Shown piece after piece: positions 37,124 through 50,800 of a DNA stretch of 64,000 nucleotides. The stretch is from positions 62,001-126,000 of the forward strand of contig JACAXG010000018.1 in assembly GCA_018881555.1 (NCBI GenBank). The letters run 5' to 3'. The notes beneath the pieces were generated by a model. That model ran no database searches. It was given only the letters and a program-made list of their open reading frames with translations, and was not told the origin of the DNA. Position numbers and translations under genes: made by a program. The DNA comes from Amblyornis subalaris (lineage: Eukaryota > Chordata > Aves > Passeriformes > Ptilonorhynchidae). Every line of letters starts with the position of its first letter. The stretch's first letter is position 1.

Positions 37124-40100
37124 TTCTACGATGTGGATTTTTGTTCTAAAAACCAACAGATTACCTACCCCCACCAAATCTATTTGTGTCACAATCTTTA
37201 ATCTCACATTATCAAGAAAGATACATGTCCAAAGCACAAGATCTAAATCATATGGATCAAGAAAGAAAAGGAGGCTTGGACGTTTAAGAAGAAGACCATT
37301 TTCAGAGGGTCATCAGGTTCAAAGTACTACATTGTTGGTTGTTCTGGGTTGTCTTCAAATCTCTCTGTGCATTTACTTCAAAACTTCAGTAATAACACTA
37401 CTCAGACATGTTTCAAGAACATGTATCTAATATATGTCGTGCTAATGGATGTCATTAATAAGCATCCAGGTAAAAAATTATAATTGCATCATCACATATT
37501 TGAGTTATTCAAGTTAAAAATAATTGCGCTTTTACACAATAGAGAATTGTAGGAAAAAATAAGATGTCTAATACCTTTAAAATGGTGAAATGACAATTAT
37601 TTCACCTCCAATACTTTGAAAGGCAAGTAACACCACTTCAATACTGAATATACTGAGTGTTTATGAAAAACTATGAGCACAACAAATTCTGTCAGATTCT
37701 CTTGCATCATTTTCATCGTTCTGTGCTCATATTGTTTATACACCCTTTGGTTTCTCCCTGACTCAGACATGCATCATCACTATTTCTGGGAAAGTATTAT
37801 TGACATTTTGTCCTTGGGTGTCTGTCACTTGTGGGGGGGGCAGGGCGAGACTATCTAATGCATGGAATGTAGGTCATAAAAAGCTGAGGGCACTCAAGAT
37901 GTTTTTGAACCAGAAAACAGGCTTTACTGGATTGGGAAGACAAGAAATTAGATGGCTTCATGTGATTTAATTTTAGACGCTTCACTGAAACACCACGGCT
38001 GCTCTGCTGGTAACGTCTTTTTTGGAGACAATGAGCTGAGTGTTCTTACAATGGCTTAGTGCTGGTAGACAAACTGGGAAACATTCAGCAATTAAATAGA
38101 ATTTCTTTTTTTCCTCTACAGAAATATTGGGGAACTCAACTTTCCTCCAACTCAGCTTGCGCATGCACGAAAGCTGCAAGGTACATGCTAAAGCTTAGAC
38201 ACTACCTCACCACCTCCAACCCCATCCAAGGCAATTCGTAAAGAGCATTTCACATTACTGACAAAGGAATTTGGGACAGTTGGAAAGTGCTTCACAAGTT
38301 TTTTCCATCCAGTTCTTCTTTCTGGGCGGTCCTTACCAGACCCTGCTCTTGGTTTTGGCTCTTCTCTACCCGAAGCTGGCCAGAATAATTTCAGTTATAT
38401 AACATTTGCCAGACACTCCTCTATTCTTCAGACTGTTCCTTTTCAGCACATTACCCCAGATTTCCAATTTGCCTAATAGCATTTTTGCCCGTTCCTACTT
38501 TATCAAATTCTCTCTTTGGTTGTCATTATCTCTGTGGGAATCTAAACATAATATTTAAAATTATTTTGTATCCCTAACTCCTACTTCAGAACTCTAAAGT
38601 TAATGCATAATGTTGCTCTCTCCCTGGCCACACTTGAATGGGTACCCAACAACCATTACAAAGGGAGATATTCATATCTCAGCCGCTGGCATCTTTCTTA
38701 GGAAGCTCTCATTTCCCATAGAGTCTGTGGAGAATGCTGCTTTTTCTAACTTTGGTACAGGTACTAGGCATAGGGAATATCCTAAATATGTGACACAGAG
38801 GGTTTAGAAGCATTCAGGTAGGAAACATAATTTTCTTCTAGGAAAGCAGAAAACTCTCTTTTGTGGTTCTGTATTCCATCTAAATTTTTTGAGGAGCTAG
38901 GAGGAGTGATGACTTGCAGGGCATAAATACACTGCTGTTGATCTTTGTTATTGGTCGTTTTGATGTTCTGCTCCCCTCCCTCTGCCCTCATCCAGTGCTG
39001 TGTGACAAGCAGGTGTTGGTCGTAGCCTGGGCACAATCCTGAACCCACATCTCACTCATGTGAGCCGAAGTTAGGCTTGCACATTTAATTCCTAATGGTA
39101 GCCAGGTGGTTACTGAGTATTTTGAAGACTACTGACCCTAGTGATTTCCAAACCAATGTTTACGTAAATGGGAGGCACAGGATGTTTAACGTCTGTCTGC
39201 TGCACTTCTAGTGCAGTTGCCAGCAACCATACAATCCTCTATCCTTATTTAATTGCTCATTTGACAATAGCAGCATGATTCCCCTTTAAACAGTTGTGGC
39301 CTAGAAAATGCAAGATTACATTACTTCAGTCACCTATTGACAGCTTACAAGAGAGTAAGTTTAAAAGGTCTTTGTAGGGTTGGAAATTTCTGATTGCAGA
39401 AGCCCAATCTTAAATGAAACACCATAAAACACTACTAGGGAATAAAATCCATTCTTTCAGAGTCACAGACAAATGCACATTGCAGGTAATTTCTCAGTAA
39501 AAGTGCCTACTAGGAATCCTCAAGTTTGTCTGCAAATGTAATAATGTCCAGGAGAGGAAGCAATGTTGGAGATAAATGATGCAGAAGGATCTCTGCAGTG
39601 GCCATGAGAAAAATGATACTATTTAGTCTTTTGAAAATATATGATGTTACTCCACCTGATTTTTAACAATAATGGGAAAGAATTAAGGAGAATAAATTTT
39701 AAAGTGCCAATTCAGATGTGCTATGTTGTAGTAGATCTTATTAGCCGTTATAAAGAATTGAAGGGAATTGTTGCCAAGGGTAGATCAGATTAGTANGTTA
39801 GTAAAAAAGGAGAAAACCAATTTGCCTATAAAAATCTCACCTGAAAATAACATATTTAAGGCCTAGATATTCCATATTTTCCTGTAATACCCATAGCATA
39901 AGACAACAAAATGTATTAAACTGCCATTCAGCCTGAGAGAAAAAATCTGGGTGAATGCATTGGTTGAACATAATAGAACTCCAGATATGAGTGAGGCTGT
40001 CAGGATAAGTTTTCCTGAGTAATTAATTCACAGAGAAGAAAAATTCAGAGGTAAAGCAATTAGGAATGCCTGCACCAAATTGGAGAGATGAGTTAAATCA

Positions 40101-43100
40101 GATGTTTCAATTACTGACATGGCTGTGTTTCATGAGCGCTTTATCACTCAGTTTATTATCAATAAGTAAATTAAACAATTAAGGCCAATANAGGCCTTGA
40201 TTTAAAGAAACCCAACAACTTTAAATCCAATTCAGCTAAAGCTTAATACTTAAAAGTATCAGACTGTTAACTTCTATTCCAGTTGTTCAGTTAGAGCCTG
40301 AACTGCAACCTCTGAAAATTAACAGACTCTCACAGGAACGCAGGATTTCAAAATATAGTGCTGTTGCATGTCTTTTTCCACTCAATCTACCTGACATAAA
40401 ACTAGTAGAATAAAGTCAGATTGCANATGAGTTTGAATTTTAAAAATCTGGATATGTTATTAAACGCAGACAATAAGCAGTAGTAAGCACATAGGGAAAA
40501 TTCTACACTTTAAGCCATGATTCTTCTTTCCAATAACTTTTTTGCAGCTCTGCTCCTTATATAAACTGAGACTCCTCGAGTTCCGTCTGCCTCTCTGTAA
40601 TTCTCTGATGATCCAGTCTGCAAACAGGCTAAGTATCAAAGCCCTCAAATATACATACCAGTCCTTCAAACCCTTTGAAAGCCAAGCCTCTTTCAGCTTT
40701 CCCTTGACAAGAGCTAGCAGGACAGACAAACCAGCTGCTCAGACCTGAAAAAGGGCTTTTTGAAGCAAAACACATGGGTATAGCAAATATTCAAATCGAG
40801 ACTGCAGCACATACAGAAAATTAGGAATGAATCAGAGCTGTGACACCAACAATGGTATTTGTATTGTACAGACAATATCAGCAATTGACAGCATCTTGGT
40901 TTAAACAATCAATCGGCCATCTCTTTGACTTGCCTCACTCTCAGGTGACCTAATTAAAAAAATAAGTACCTGCAAGACTGACAAGTTCTCAAATTGAGAA
41001 GAGGTTTACAATTAAAACCACTTCATGCCAGATTTTGCCACACCGTAGATAACTCATGCATCTGCTAATAACATATGTCATTCCTTGACAGTTTCAGTTT
41101 ATTATACACTCTCTTCTGATAAAAATAATAACAGATTTTTAAACCTTTATTTCTAGAAACTTTCTCCTTTCCAATGGTTTAATTTGTGAAGGAAACAGAA
41201 ATCTGCTTTCCACTGGAGAGGAAGGCAGGTGGGGTGGCAGTTTATGTCTGCGACTCTAGAAAAGAGAGGAAAAGAAAGGTCTTGCCTGGTCAGCATTGCA
41301 GTTGCTCTCCATTTTTACATTTTTCCTCCGTAATAAGGCTGAAAGCCACTGAGAAGATTTCTCCCTGGCTGCCTGCTCTATCTGTGCTATGGAATGAATA
41401 CAATCACTAGAGCAGAAAGATTGGACACAGNGCTTGTGCTGATACTAATGAGGTTCCTGGTATAATTTCCATACCCCCTCTAAGCTGATGCTATAAATAA
41501 CAATCAAGGCAACCTTACATGGTTAAGTCTTGATAAAGTTTCTGATGGTGCCAAAATATCCTATTTCTCTGCTTGCCAGCTGCTTTCAATAAAGTGACTT
41601 CCATCTTATGGAGCTGTGTTTGCATTGCCCTCCTCCCCCCGAGCTGCTTACAGTGATGCTTACAGTTGGGTCAAATTTTTTCCCGTCTTGCCCCTTTGCC
41701 TCTGTATAAAAAGTAGGATCATTATTCTTTGGAGCCACCCACAAAGAAGAAAGGATATGTATATACCACCTCTTCCTGAAAGCATTTCACATTGATTTAA
41801 GACTTTCTTCCATTCAGGGCTCACTTCCACTGCTCTTAGAGAAAGCTCTCTAAAAATGGCCAGTAACTAAGGACAAATAAAAAGAAAGTTGTGTGGAAGG
41901 AAAAGAGCTTTAAATCTGACAATAATACTTTTTGTCCTAGTCTTATCCCAGCTGCATTGACATTGGATAGATGCAGAGATGCAGCTGTAGGTTGCACAAC
42001 TTTGGAGTTTAGATGTTTCTCAGGATTGATGGCACTTGAGGAGAGACATTTCAATACTGCAATACTGGATCTCAGTACCTAATCTCAGTTAAGACTTATT
42101 TCAGATACCTTCTCAGACCCCAGTTCTTATAATCCAGTCAGTTTTGTTTTTTTTTCTCTTGGGCCAGGAATCACACAGCACTCACAGGACGCTGAGTAAG
42201 AAAATCCAGTTTTCCCTATTCTTATTTCCAGTGCAATTAGCTAATGTATTTGTTGTAATTCATGAGAGAGACCTGTTTAAAGCTTAAAGGTCAACTGGTC
42301 TGAATTCTTCTCCTGTGTGGAAAGGAAGACATAGAAGATATGGAAAAAAACAACCAACCAACCAACCAAAAATACCCAAACCTTTCCATAGTGTTCAAGT
42401 TCCAGTAAGTACAAAAGTGAAGCAATTGCTGTCCCTTCTTGCTCTTAACAAGTAAGCACTTGGCAGAGTGCAGCACATCTGCTGGATGGCGTGGCCTGAC
42501 CGACCCTGCTCAGAGCCCACACTGGGATAAGGCCTTCAACAGAAGATTGAGGAAGCTGAGGTGGAGATGAGGGTTTCCATGCAAGCTGTAGGACTGACCC
42601 GAGAACTGCTCCATCCATGACTACCTAAGTTCACTGACTTCTGTGTCTCCTCTGTTGCACTCTGGCCTGTTAGAAAATTTCACAGATGGTGNCTTTTACT
42701 ATTGATGAGAGAAAAGTGGTAAAAAAAGTGTGTTCCCACACTCTTGCTTGTGCATTAAGCCATATGCCAGGCAGGCAAAAAAATCTCAGAGTAAATTCTC
42801 GAAGCTTTTGGGAAATCTATCAAACCACAAACCCAGGCTAAGTCAGAGTGAGTGTGTGAGTCAATGCACTTATTTAGAGTTCAGTAGTAGCTGGGCTACA
42901 GCTGACACAGAGAGGAGTCAGTTGTTGCTCTGAAGGAGTTCCAGTCTGCAGTAGGAAAGGAGACCCAATTCACTGCAGTACATGCAGCAGTAAATGTCTA
43001 GTTTTCGAAAGGGACTTTGAATTCATTTATACCCCAGAAAGGAAAATACTAGTAAGAGTCTTATCAGAACTATGTCTACTTTATTTGGAACTGGAAAGTA

Positions 43101-44049
43101 GGGTTGTAAAGGTTATTTTCTGAGATCTGATAACTCTTTACTAAAGGATAGAATTTTATTACATGCTATTGAGGATCAGTTTAAAGTTATTTTATTGGAG
43201 TCTTCTTAAACTTCCATTATTGGTCATACTACCTTCTGCATCACCATAAATGGATTTAGAAAAGTAACTGGAAAAACATCTGATCTAATTGCAGAAGTAA
43301 GTACAGGCTCAAGATTCAAGGCTATGATGTTATGGGTTACTTTTTCAGTTTTCAGCCAAAGATTTTAGAAAGCATTCTTACAAAAGGCCACCCCTAATTG
43401 GGAGGTTCTCCCAGAGGAACAAAATATCTGCTGTAACAAAACAGTTGCCACAATTTGTAGAGTTAAAAAGAGATATCTGTTTCATATTCAATTCCTGTTT
43501 GAACAATAAGATAGTGTTGCAAGAAATGTCATAAGAATAATTTCATTGTGTACTAAAAAGTGTGTCTTCAGGCTATAAGAGGAGAGAGGCAATCACTGAA
43601 GTCGAATGTTTCTATCAGTACATCCAGCTCCACAATAAATGTTATGAAACTGGCTTTGGTGTGATTAAATTTTATCCTACTGCAGCATCAGTATTGAAAA
43701 TACGATTTTTTTCGTTCTGTATTTATACATCAGAGGTAGACTGACAAACTCTCACAATATTGGAGACTGGGATAAGACTTTTCTATTGCATCTTATTCTA
43801 ATTATACATTGGATCCGGTATTTTGAATTGAAAGTTATTGTTTTGCTTCTTGAGACACCCCCCCCAGTAACCTAAGAAAAAAGTAATATGACATCTAGGC
43901 TGTTTCTGTGGAACTGTGTGTTCTGTTTTCTTTTTCAAGTAATTACACTTACTTTTGACTTTATATTCTCACTTCAACAGCAGCATTGGCCCTCTATTTA
44001 GTCAAAAAGCCTTCATCATTTAGTAAATTCTGGTCCTCCTGTCACACCT
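37124..44049. other. intergenic, possible conserved non-coding DNA
   Basis: No exon recognised. G8 (37833-37840) and C8 (43858-43865) runs and a CCAA microsatellite (42351-42370) are present. The AT-rich block at about 39600-40330, with repeated taattaa/attaat motifs, looks like the homeodomain-site-rich sequence often seen in conserved non-coding elements. That is impression, not proof; no alignment was possible. Confidence 0.45.
42351..42370. repeat. (CCAA)n microsatellite
   Basis: Four tandem ccaa units at the end of an A run. Low complexity. Confidence 0.85.
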
Positions 44050-44548
44050 CAAGTTCTGTGTTAAGTTTTGGGCCCTTCACATCAGGAAAGGCACTGAGGT
44101 GCTGGAGTGAGTCCAGAGAAGGGCAACACAGCTGGTGAAGGGTCTGGAGCACCCAGAAAGTCTGATGAGGAGCAGCCAAGGGAGCTGGGGGTGTTTAGTC
44201 TGGAGAAAAGGAAGCTCAGGAGGGACTTTATCGCTCTCTACAACTTCCTGAAAGGAGGGTCTAGCCAGGTGTGTTCAGCCCCTTCTCCCAGATAACCAGT
44301 TACAGGACAAGAGGAGACAGCCTTAAATCATCCCAGGGGATGTTTAGATTGGATATTAGGAAAAATTTCATCATGGAAAGGGTTATCAAGCACTTGAACT
44401 TACTGCCCAGGGAAGTGGTGGAGTCACCATTCCTGGAGGTATTCAGATGTGTAGATATGACACTCATGGCCTTGGCAGTGCTGGGTTAGTGGTTGGACTT
44501 AATGATCTTGGCGGGCTTTTCCAACCTTAGTGATTCTTTGATTCTGTG
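44050..44548 (+). mobile_element. CR1 LINE, 3' portion (~500 bp)
   Basis: This is the longest continuous CR1 in the window. It begins with 'ctgtgttaagttttgggcc', then 'gtgctggagtgagtccagag', 'aagggcaacacagctggtg', 'ctgggggtgtttagtctgg', 'ctctctacaacttcctgaaa', 'gttatcaagcacttgaac', 'ctgcccagggaagtggtgga', 'ggcagtgctgggttagtg', 'ttggacttaatgatctt', and a 'gattctttgattctgtg' tail. This is a different CR1 subfamily from those at 36720 and 24275: it has the 'ccttggcagtgctgggtta' block. Open frames at 44107-44489 lie inside it and are not host genes. Confidence 0.96.
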
Positions 44549-46427
44549 AGTAAAATTCAGGATACACCTAAGCTGTTCAGAAATTCGTCCTGATCAAGGT
44601 AAAACTCTGATTTGAGGACAACATTTTCTTAGAGGTTAAACTTACTCAGTTTTATGCAGTATTGACCATTACGCTATCCTATTATTTTTACCAACTGTGT
44701 GGATTCCTTGAGAAANACATGAGAGAATAACACCCAGTGACTGCATAGTCACATTGCTATTTATTACCACAATAAGGTCAAGGCAGGTAAGGACAGAATG
44801 GAAAAAGACATAAAATAGAATAGGAGAGAATTGAATAGTACAGAACCAGCCCAGGCTGGGCAAGGCTAGAACTAGATTGTCCTCCATTTAGTTTGATGTA
44901 CCTGTAATTTGATTCTTGCAATGTTTCAAAGGGATCTGAACATATCTAGCTTTGTTTCTTTAGAAGGAGTCAACTTAGTAATTTATACAGATCCTAAAAC
45001 TGGCAGTATATTTTCCAGCTGGCCACTTGGCTCAAATTCAGGTCACTCCTTCACGTAAAATTATAGCTATTTCATGACAGATGCAAAAGGACTTTGTTGC
45101 TCTGAGACCAGATCTCAACAGCTTGTAACTTACCACAGAGACTAGTGCCTTGTCTGTGCTTGCAACAAATATGGAAGGGATTGACTGGTGTCTGGATTTA
45201 CTCTTTGCCTTTTTCATATTGCTTCTCAGTGTCATCACTGAAAATAAAGTCCATCAATATTTATCAGATAATGTCTTTTTCATGAAAAAAAAAGGTTATT
45301 TTTAGGAAAATACAGTTTTTCTTTTATAAACAAACTTTCTTATATACCTTCATTTCATGATAAGCTAATGAATAAACCTTGCCTCACTACATCCGCCTCC
45401 TCTGATTTACAATATTTGATATATAGGTAATAACAATGTAGATACACTTGTTAAAACGTTAGAATTTCTCAGATTTTTCTGTTCATCAATCCTCCCTTTC
45501 TTTGCCTGATGTTTCTCCAAGTTTTTCTGTTGCATCTATTTGCAAAAGTCATTTTGGCAAAAAGCAAAAGGTGGGAGTGGAAAGACAAGGGATAACAAAG
45601 CTAGAGGTTATTTAATTTGACAACCTGACCTAAGTGGTGAAGCACAAAACACACAGCTCTAGTATGATCCCTAATGGGCCTTCTGAATGCTTTAGTAGCA
45701 GAAAGGCTGGATGCTTTCCTGCATCTTGAGGTATCAAAGAAAATGCAATAAACCTTGTCTTTTATTTTCCCCCTCAAAACTGGCTTGCTTAGAAGTCTTG
45801 CCAGTATTAAAATAGCTGCCTGATGAGTTTATACTGTATAAAGTGCACAAATTATGTGCCTTATGTTAAAATCACCTGCTGCTATATTATTCCATGCATA
45901 AAAATAGCAAATATCAGCCAGTCTATGCATATTCTGCTTTCTAACAGATTTATGAGGAGGCTGACAGGTAACATGTAGTTAGCTGCTTCTAGCACACCTT
46001 AAAACCCTCAGCTGATTTTCGTAGCTCAAACAACCCAACAGCTTCCAGACATTTCAGACATTCCAGAATCAAACACATTGTTAACATGCAAAGATGTTTA
46101 TGGAGATTTTTCCTGTTCCTGGTTGTAATGTTGAGTTACTTTGTAGCTGGCTGATAATGGAGGCTGTCTTCAAAAAAACCTGACCTTTTCAGGCAAAAGT
46201 TTGCTGTGGTTATGCAGGTAAGATCTGTCAACATGGGCACAATTTTTGCATTGGGGATTTTTTTCCTCCAAGCCCTATAAAAATTGGAGAGCATCCTTGC
46301 CCTTTAACTTGTCTGAGTTTTGACTCAAGCACAGGACATTTCATCTCAGAAGGTAAAAGCAAGCGGAAGATCTTCTGACAAGGCTGAATTTATCTTGTTG
46401 ACATATTAACTTTGAGTTTTTCCTTTG
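44549..46427. other. intergenic, no supported gene
   Basis: Unique AT-rich sequence between a CR1 and the solo LTR. Nothing recognisable. Confidence 0.5.
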
Positions 46428-46769
46428 TGCATTGGTTTTGCAGGGCCTGGTTTTTGGTAGCAGGGAGGACACAGAGGTGGCTTCTGTGAGAAGCTGCTGG
46501 AAGCTTCCNCCATGTCCAGCAGAGCCAATCCCTGATGGCTCTGATGATGGACATGCCTCTGGCCAAGGCTGGGCCAATTAGAGATGATGGTAACACCTCT
46601 GTGATAACAGATTCAAGAAGAAATCATAACAAAGTTTGGGGGCAGCTGTAATTTTCCAACTAGAGAAGAGTAGGAGTGAGAATATGTGAGAGGAACAACA
46701 ATGGAGGCACCAAGATCAGTGCAGAAGGAGGGGGAGGAGGTGCTCTAGGCACCAGAGCCGAGATGTCCC

Positions 46770-47160
46770 TGCAGCCCGTGGTGAGGACCATGGTGAGGAT
46801 CATGGTGAGGCAGTTGTCCCCCTGCAGCCCATGGGGGCCCACGGGGGATGCAGAGATCCCCTCACAGCCCGTGGGGGAGGTGCCCACGCCGGAGCGGGTG
46901 GATACCAGGACACTGATCCAGAGGAAGTCCCAGTGGAGAGAGAGGCCTTGCTCCCAGGCTGGAGCAGCTGTCCTTGGAGGACTGCACCCCGTGGCAGAGT
47001 GACCCATGCCGCAGCAGTTTTGGGAGGACTATCTGCCCGTGGGATGGACTCACGCTGCAGCAGGTTTGGGAGNGCTGCTGCTTGTGAGAGTGGACCCACG
47101 TTGGGGAAGTTCGCGGAGAACTGTCTCGCGTGGGAGGGACCCCACNGTGCAGCAGGGAAA
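46770..47160 (+). repeat. GC-rich imperfect tandem array in the LTR
   Basis: Units of variable length built around 'cagcccgtggg', 'acccacg' and 'gcagcag' recur about every 35-60 bp, with a tighter 12-15-bp repeat of 'atggtgagga' at about 46778-46811. Unit number varies between copies of such LTRs. Three Ns lie at or near the array, consistent with a difficult repeat. Confidence 0.7.
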
Positions 47161-47326
47161 TGACTCCTCTCCCTGAGCAGCGGAAAGATCTTGGGTGATG
47201 AACTNACCAAAACCCCCACCCCGTCTCCCTGCACCGTTGGAGGGAAGCAGGGAGGGGCTGGGGGGAGAAAAGGGTGTCTTTAAGGGCTTGTTTTACTTCT
47301 CATTCTTTTACTCTGATCTTATTAGT

Positions 47327-47332
47327 AATAAA
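47327..47332 (+). promoter_or_regulatory. LTR poly(A) signal AATAAA
   Basis: Canonical hexamer about 185 bp before the 3' end of the solo LTR, on its sense strand. It fits the plus orientation of the element. Confidence 0.6.
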
Positions 47333-47798
47333 TTCACTTTATATCATTAAGTAGCACCTGTTTTGCCCTTGAAGTGTTTTCTCCCTGTCCTTATGTCAAC
47401 TCATTAACCCTTTGTTAAATTCTGTCTCCTCTGTCCAGTTGCAGAGCAGANGAGAGTGAGTGAGCAGGCCTTTCGTGGGTGCCTGGCATTCGGCCAGTGT
47501 CAAACCATGACACTATGATACGAAGTATGGCACTAGCTTATGAAGGATAAAGAAGAAATGTTCTAAAGGATACTTTAATTTTATATTTACTATTCTGTCT
47601 TTCAGTTATAAGGACCTTAATATCCTATGAGAATTTTCTAGTTGAGACTTGACACACAAAGAAAACATAAAGGAAAAAAGACCAAAAACAAACAAACCAC
47701 CAACATTGATTGTTTCTCATAAAGTGAAAACAGAGTATGAATTTAACCTAGAAAAATAAAACATGTTGGAGAATAGGATGTGACTTATCAGGTTTAAA

Positions 47799-47813
47799 AA
47801 TATATATATATAG
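47799..47813. repeat. short TA microsatellite
   Basis: About seven alternating TA units. Confidence 0.8.
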
Positions 47814-50800
47814 AGATAAACTGTCAGCTGAAAAGTCAGTCCAAATTAAACTTTAGGATGCTTAGAGACAACACCCTGACTAATTGGGCATGTTGTCTTT
47901 ACCCTGCTGAGACACTGAATTCAGACATCTGTAACAGCACATATTCACAGCCATGGCTAAGGTTTCGGTGAAGAGACTGAACATCAGAGAGGAGCCAATG
48001 TCCAGTTAGACATCTGTCTTCTTGCAGACCACACAGGCTCATTGAGTCGTGTTGTTTTAAATCACACAGAGACAGTACTTGCAATTTGATAGGATAATAT
48101 CTTATTTTCCTGAGCTTTCAGAATACTTCATGCTAGCACTGCTGCCAGTTACATCTAATAGATGCAGGAACTGAAGGAGGAGTTAAACATCTAGTCCACC
48201 AGCAATCACAGTCTGGAACAGATTGAAAGTGCAACTCCCCTACTTTTCAAATAACTTGCAGAAAACNTGTTATCTGTATCAGGGCTTAAATCAGGGCTGA
48301 TTTACCACAGCCACCTCCTCCCTCACCATCTTACTGCCATGTGATTCTTATTCCTGTGAGATTCTCATTCCTGGTCAGATTTTTATTAATGTCTCCTAGC
48401 CACAAAATTCATCTTTGATTTCCCTGCTGAATACTTCTACAATTTTTATATTCTCTTTTATATTCACTTCTACTTTTTGTATCTTATATTTGTATCAACT
48501 GCATATGCACATGCAACATGAATGCATTGTGTAGGTCTTATGGTACATATAACCTGGGGCTAATTAGAAGTGTATGCTGTGCCTTCATCTCTCATAAGAT
48601 CAGGGCTACTCTGAACTCGCTGCAAATGGCAGATGAAATATGTTTTGGACTGGCAAATTGTGATTACTCACTTGCAGAGATTTGGAGGGATTTTTTAATA
48701 TTCACATGAGAATTCCAACATGGACCAGATTTCAGTGTTCCCCGATATGCTAATCACGTGCTCAACTTCAAGCACACATTTTCTTTCCCAGATTTTAGGA
48801 TCAGGCCCTGGGTTTCTATGGTGTACTTGTGCTGGACCCACAGACAATTTATTTGTTAAGCAGACACAGCTCCAGTGCCTGGAACTGAGGGGCAGATAAG
48901 TATTAATTTCAAGGATAATTAATCTACCTGTTTTCTCTTTCAGGTTTTTAGTTGCATTACACTGTCAATCATTCTCCTGTTTCGAGTGAGCCAACACGAT
49001 GTTTACCAAGGCTCTTGAGACTTAGCATGGAAAATGAGCAGAGTTATTTTGATTCATTGTTGTAACAGACCATAAACTTCTCCTCTGTTTTTAGAAACAT
49101 TTACCATAGCAGCTGAAAAATGATTTTTCAAAATACTATTGCTACAGCCATGGGATTAGGTCTTGGGTTTAACCCAGAACACCCTCTATGCCACTAACAC
49201 TCCCTTTTCTAATTCTCCTAATCTCTGCACACACACAAAAGAAAGTGACTGGGTTTTTCTTTTCTGCTTTTCGGGGAAAATTTCCATCTAAACCAAACTT
49301 ATCCTGTAGTACATTACAATCAGTGTGACTTTCTATTTGTTAATGTTGGCACAATTAGAGGTGGGGAATAATCAGTGAGTATGAGCTGAGTATTTTTTTG
49401 GTTCTAATAGCAGAAAGACTTCTGCTACACATCGCCAAGCAGTTAGCCTTAATTTCATGCAGGCTTTTCCTATTTTGTATAAATTTGAAAGCTGCACACA
49501 AAGTAGTTTCTCAAAATGGTGTGATTTTAGCTTAAGATGCTTAATATGGAGCAAACCCCTATTTTTTTAATTATGAATATATAGCTGCCATTAAAAATTT
49601 GAAAAATTGTGTACAAAGGCAAAATATGCTTGTGATTGTTGTCTTTTGCTTGCCAGGTGTTGGTAAGATTTTTTTACCTACTATTCACATAGAGTCTAGG
49701 ATTCAGATATATCATCTACTTAATAACAAATTTCTGTGCTCTCTAATATGTGAACTAAAAATATCACCTTTTGCCCTAACTTCTATCTAGGCACTCTGTG
49801 TGCCCTGTGATGTAAACTATTTTATTTTCTTTCTGTCTGAGCTGCTGATGTGTTTGTAGGGAGATAAATTAATCTCAAAATGTGCCTCTGTATTCAGAAG
49901 CATCGAGATGAACTTGAGGGAAGTTGTTGCTCCAAAAAAGATGTTTATATTCTGATGTTTTCTCCCCTAAATCAGGACACAAACCAGTGCTNTGGTGTCA
50001 GATACTGCCACACACATATAAATTTTGTCTTTTGGTCAGTCTCTAGGAAATATAGTACCACACACAGCGATTCATGTAATCTATAAGGTATTCAGGGAAT
50101 ACCACCTACATCTTCTGGAGAATCTGGACCTCAAATGTCATGGGAATGGGACTGTGTAAAGACACAGAGAGTTAAATAAACCTCTGCATCATCTGACCAC
50201 TCAGAACCCAGGAAAAGCAAGCAGAGTTTCGGGCCATGATTGCTTTTCTCTTCTTCATTTTCCTCCATGCTTATAGAGAAAGCAGGATGGTAGGGAGTTC
50301 ATTTTTCATTCTTTGACACCTCCTTTCTTTTTTTCCCTCTAAAAGTAAAAGAGACCACAGTGGCTTGATTTCACAGAGGGTACATCTTGTGACTATAAAC
50401 CCATGCTGCACATGCAATATGAAAATGTGCTAGGAGTTCTTCAAAATCTGAGGCTTTTTTAACTGCATAACTTGCTACCTCACTGACCACCTGAAGCTTA
50501 AGCATTTCTTTGCCTTTACCCCCCAAACCTCACTGACCTGGATGAGATGATAACTGTAGCAATTTTTTGCATGGTAGAAGAAAAAAGTAAAGAGGAATCA
50601 GTTTTCAGGAGAAAAGAAAACTCTATATTTTATGCTGATTTATCACCAGCAGAGGCACGTTCTCAAACAGATGGAGGTGGATAAGGAAGGTCTCTGCTCT
50701 CAGCAGCTGGGGGATATAACTTCTGCCCAGCTGTTGTAATTAATAGTAATTGCTGCAAACTCTCCCAGCCTTCGCAGTTACATAAAGAGGGAAATGTATG

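Larger units (their letters stand above)
46428..47512 (+). mobile_element. avian ERV solo LTR (~1.1 kb)
   Basis: This block starts with TG (tgcattgg) and ends with CA (ccatgaca), and the termini are imperfect inverted repeats. The flanking pentamers are ctttg (46423-46427) and ctatg (47513-47517), a 4/5 match that fits an old 5-bp target duplication. In plus orientation a CCAAT box lies at 46574-46578, a degenerate TATA-like stretch at about 46605-46614, and an AATAAA signal at 47327-47332. The middle (about 46760-47160) is GC-rich with repeated 'cagcccgtggg / gacccacg' units. I know this layout from abundant avian endogenous retrovirus LTRs, probably the ERVL class. No gag, pol or env sequence follows, so it is a solo LTR left by recombination. 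Open frames on both strands come from the GC-rich repeats. Confidence 0.85.

Noticed and set aside
44107..44489. Plus-strand frames of 62 and 72 codons
   Set aside because: They lie wholly inside the CR1 copy, in its non-coding 3' part or its decayed remains.
46660..47234. Several 108-144-codon frames on both strands
   Set aside because: All fall in the GC-rich repeated core of the solo LTR, where stop codons are rare for compositional reasons.
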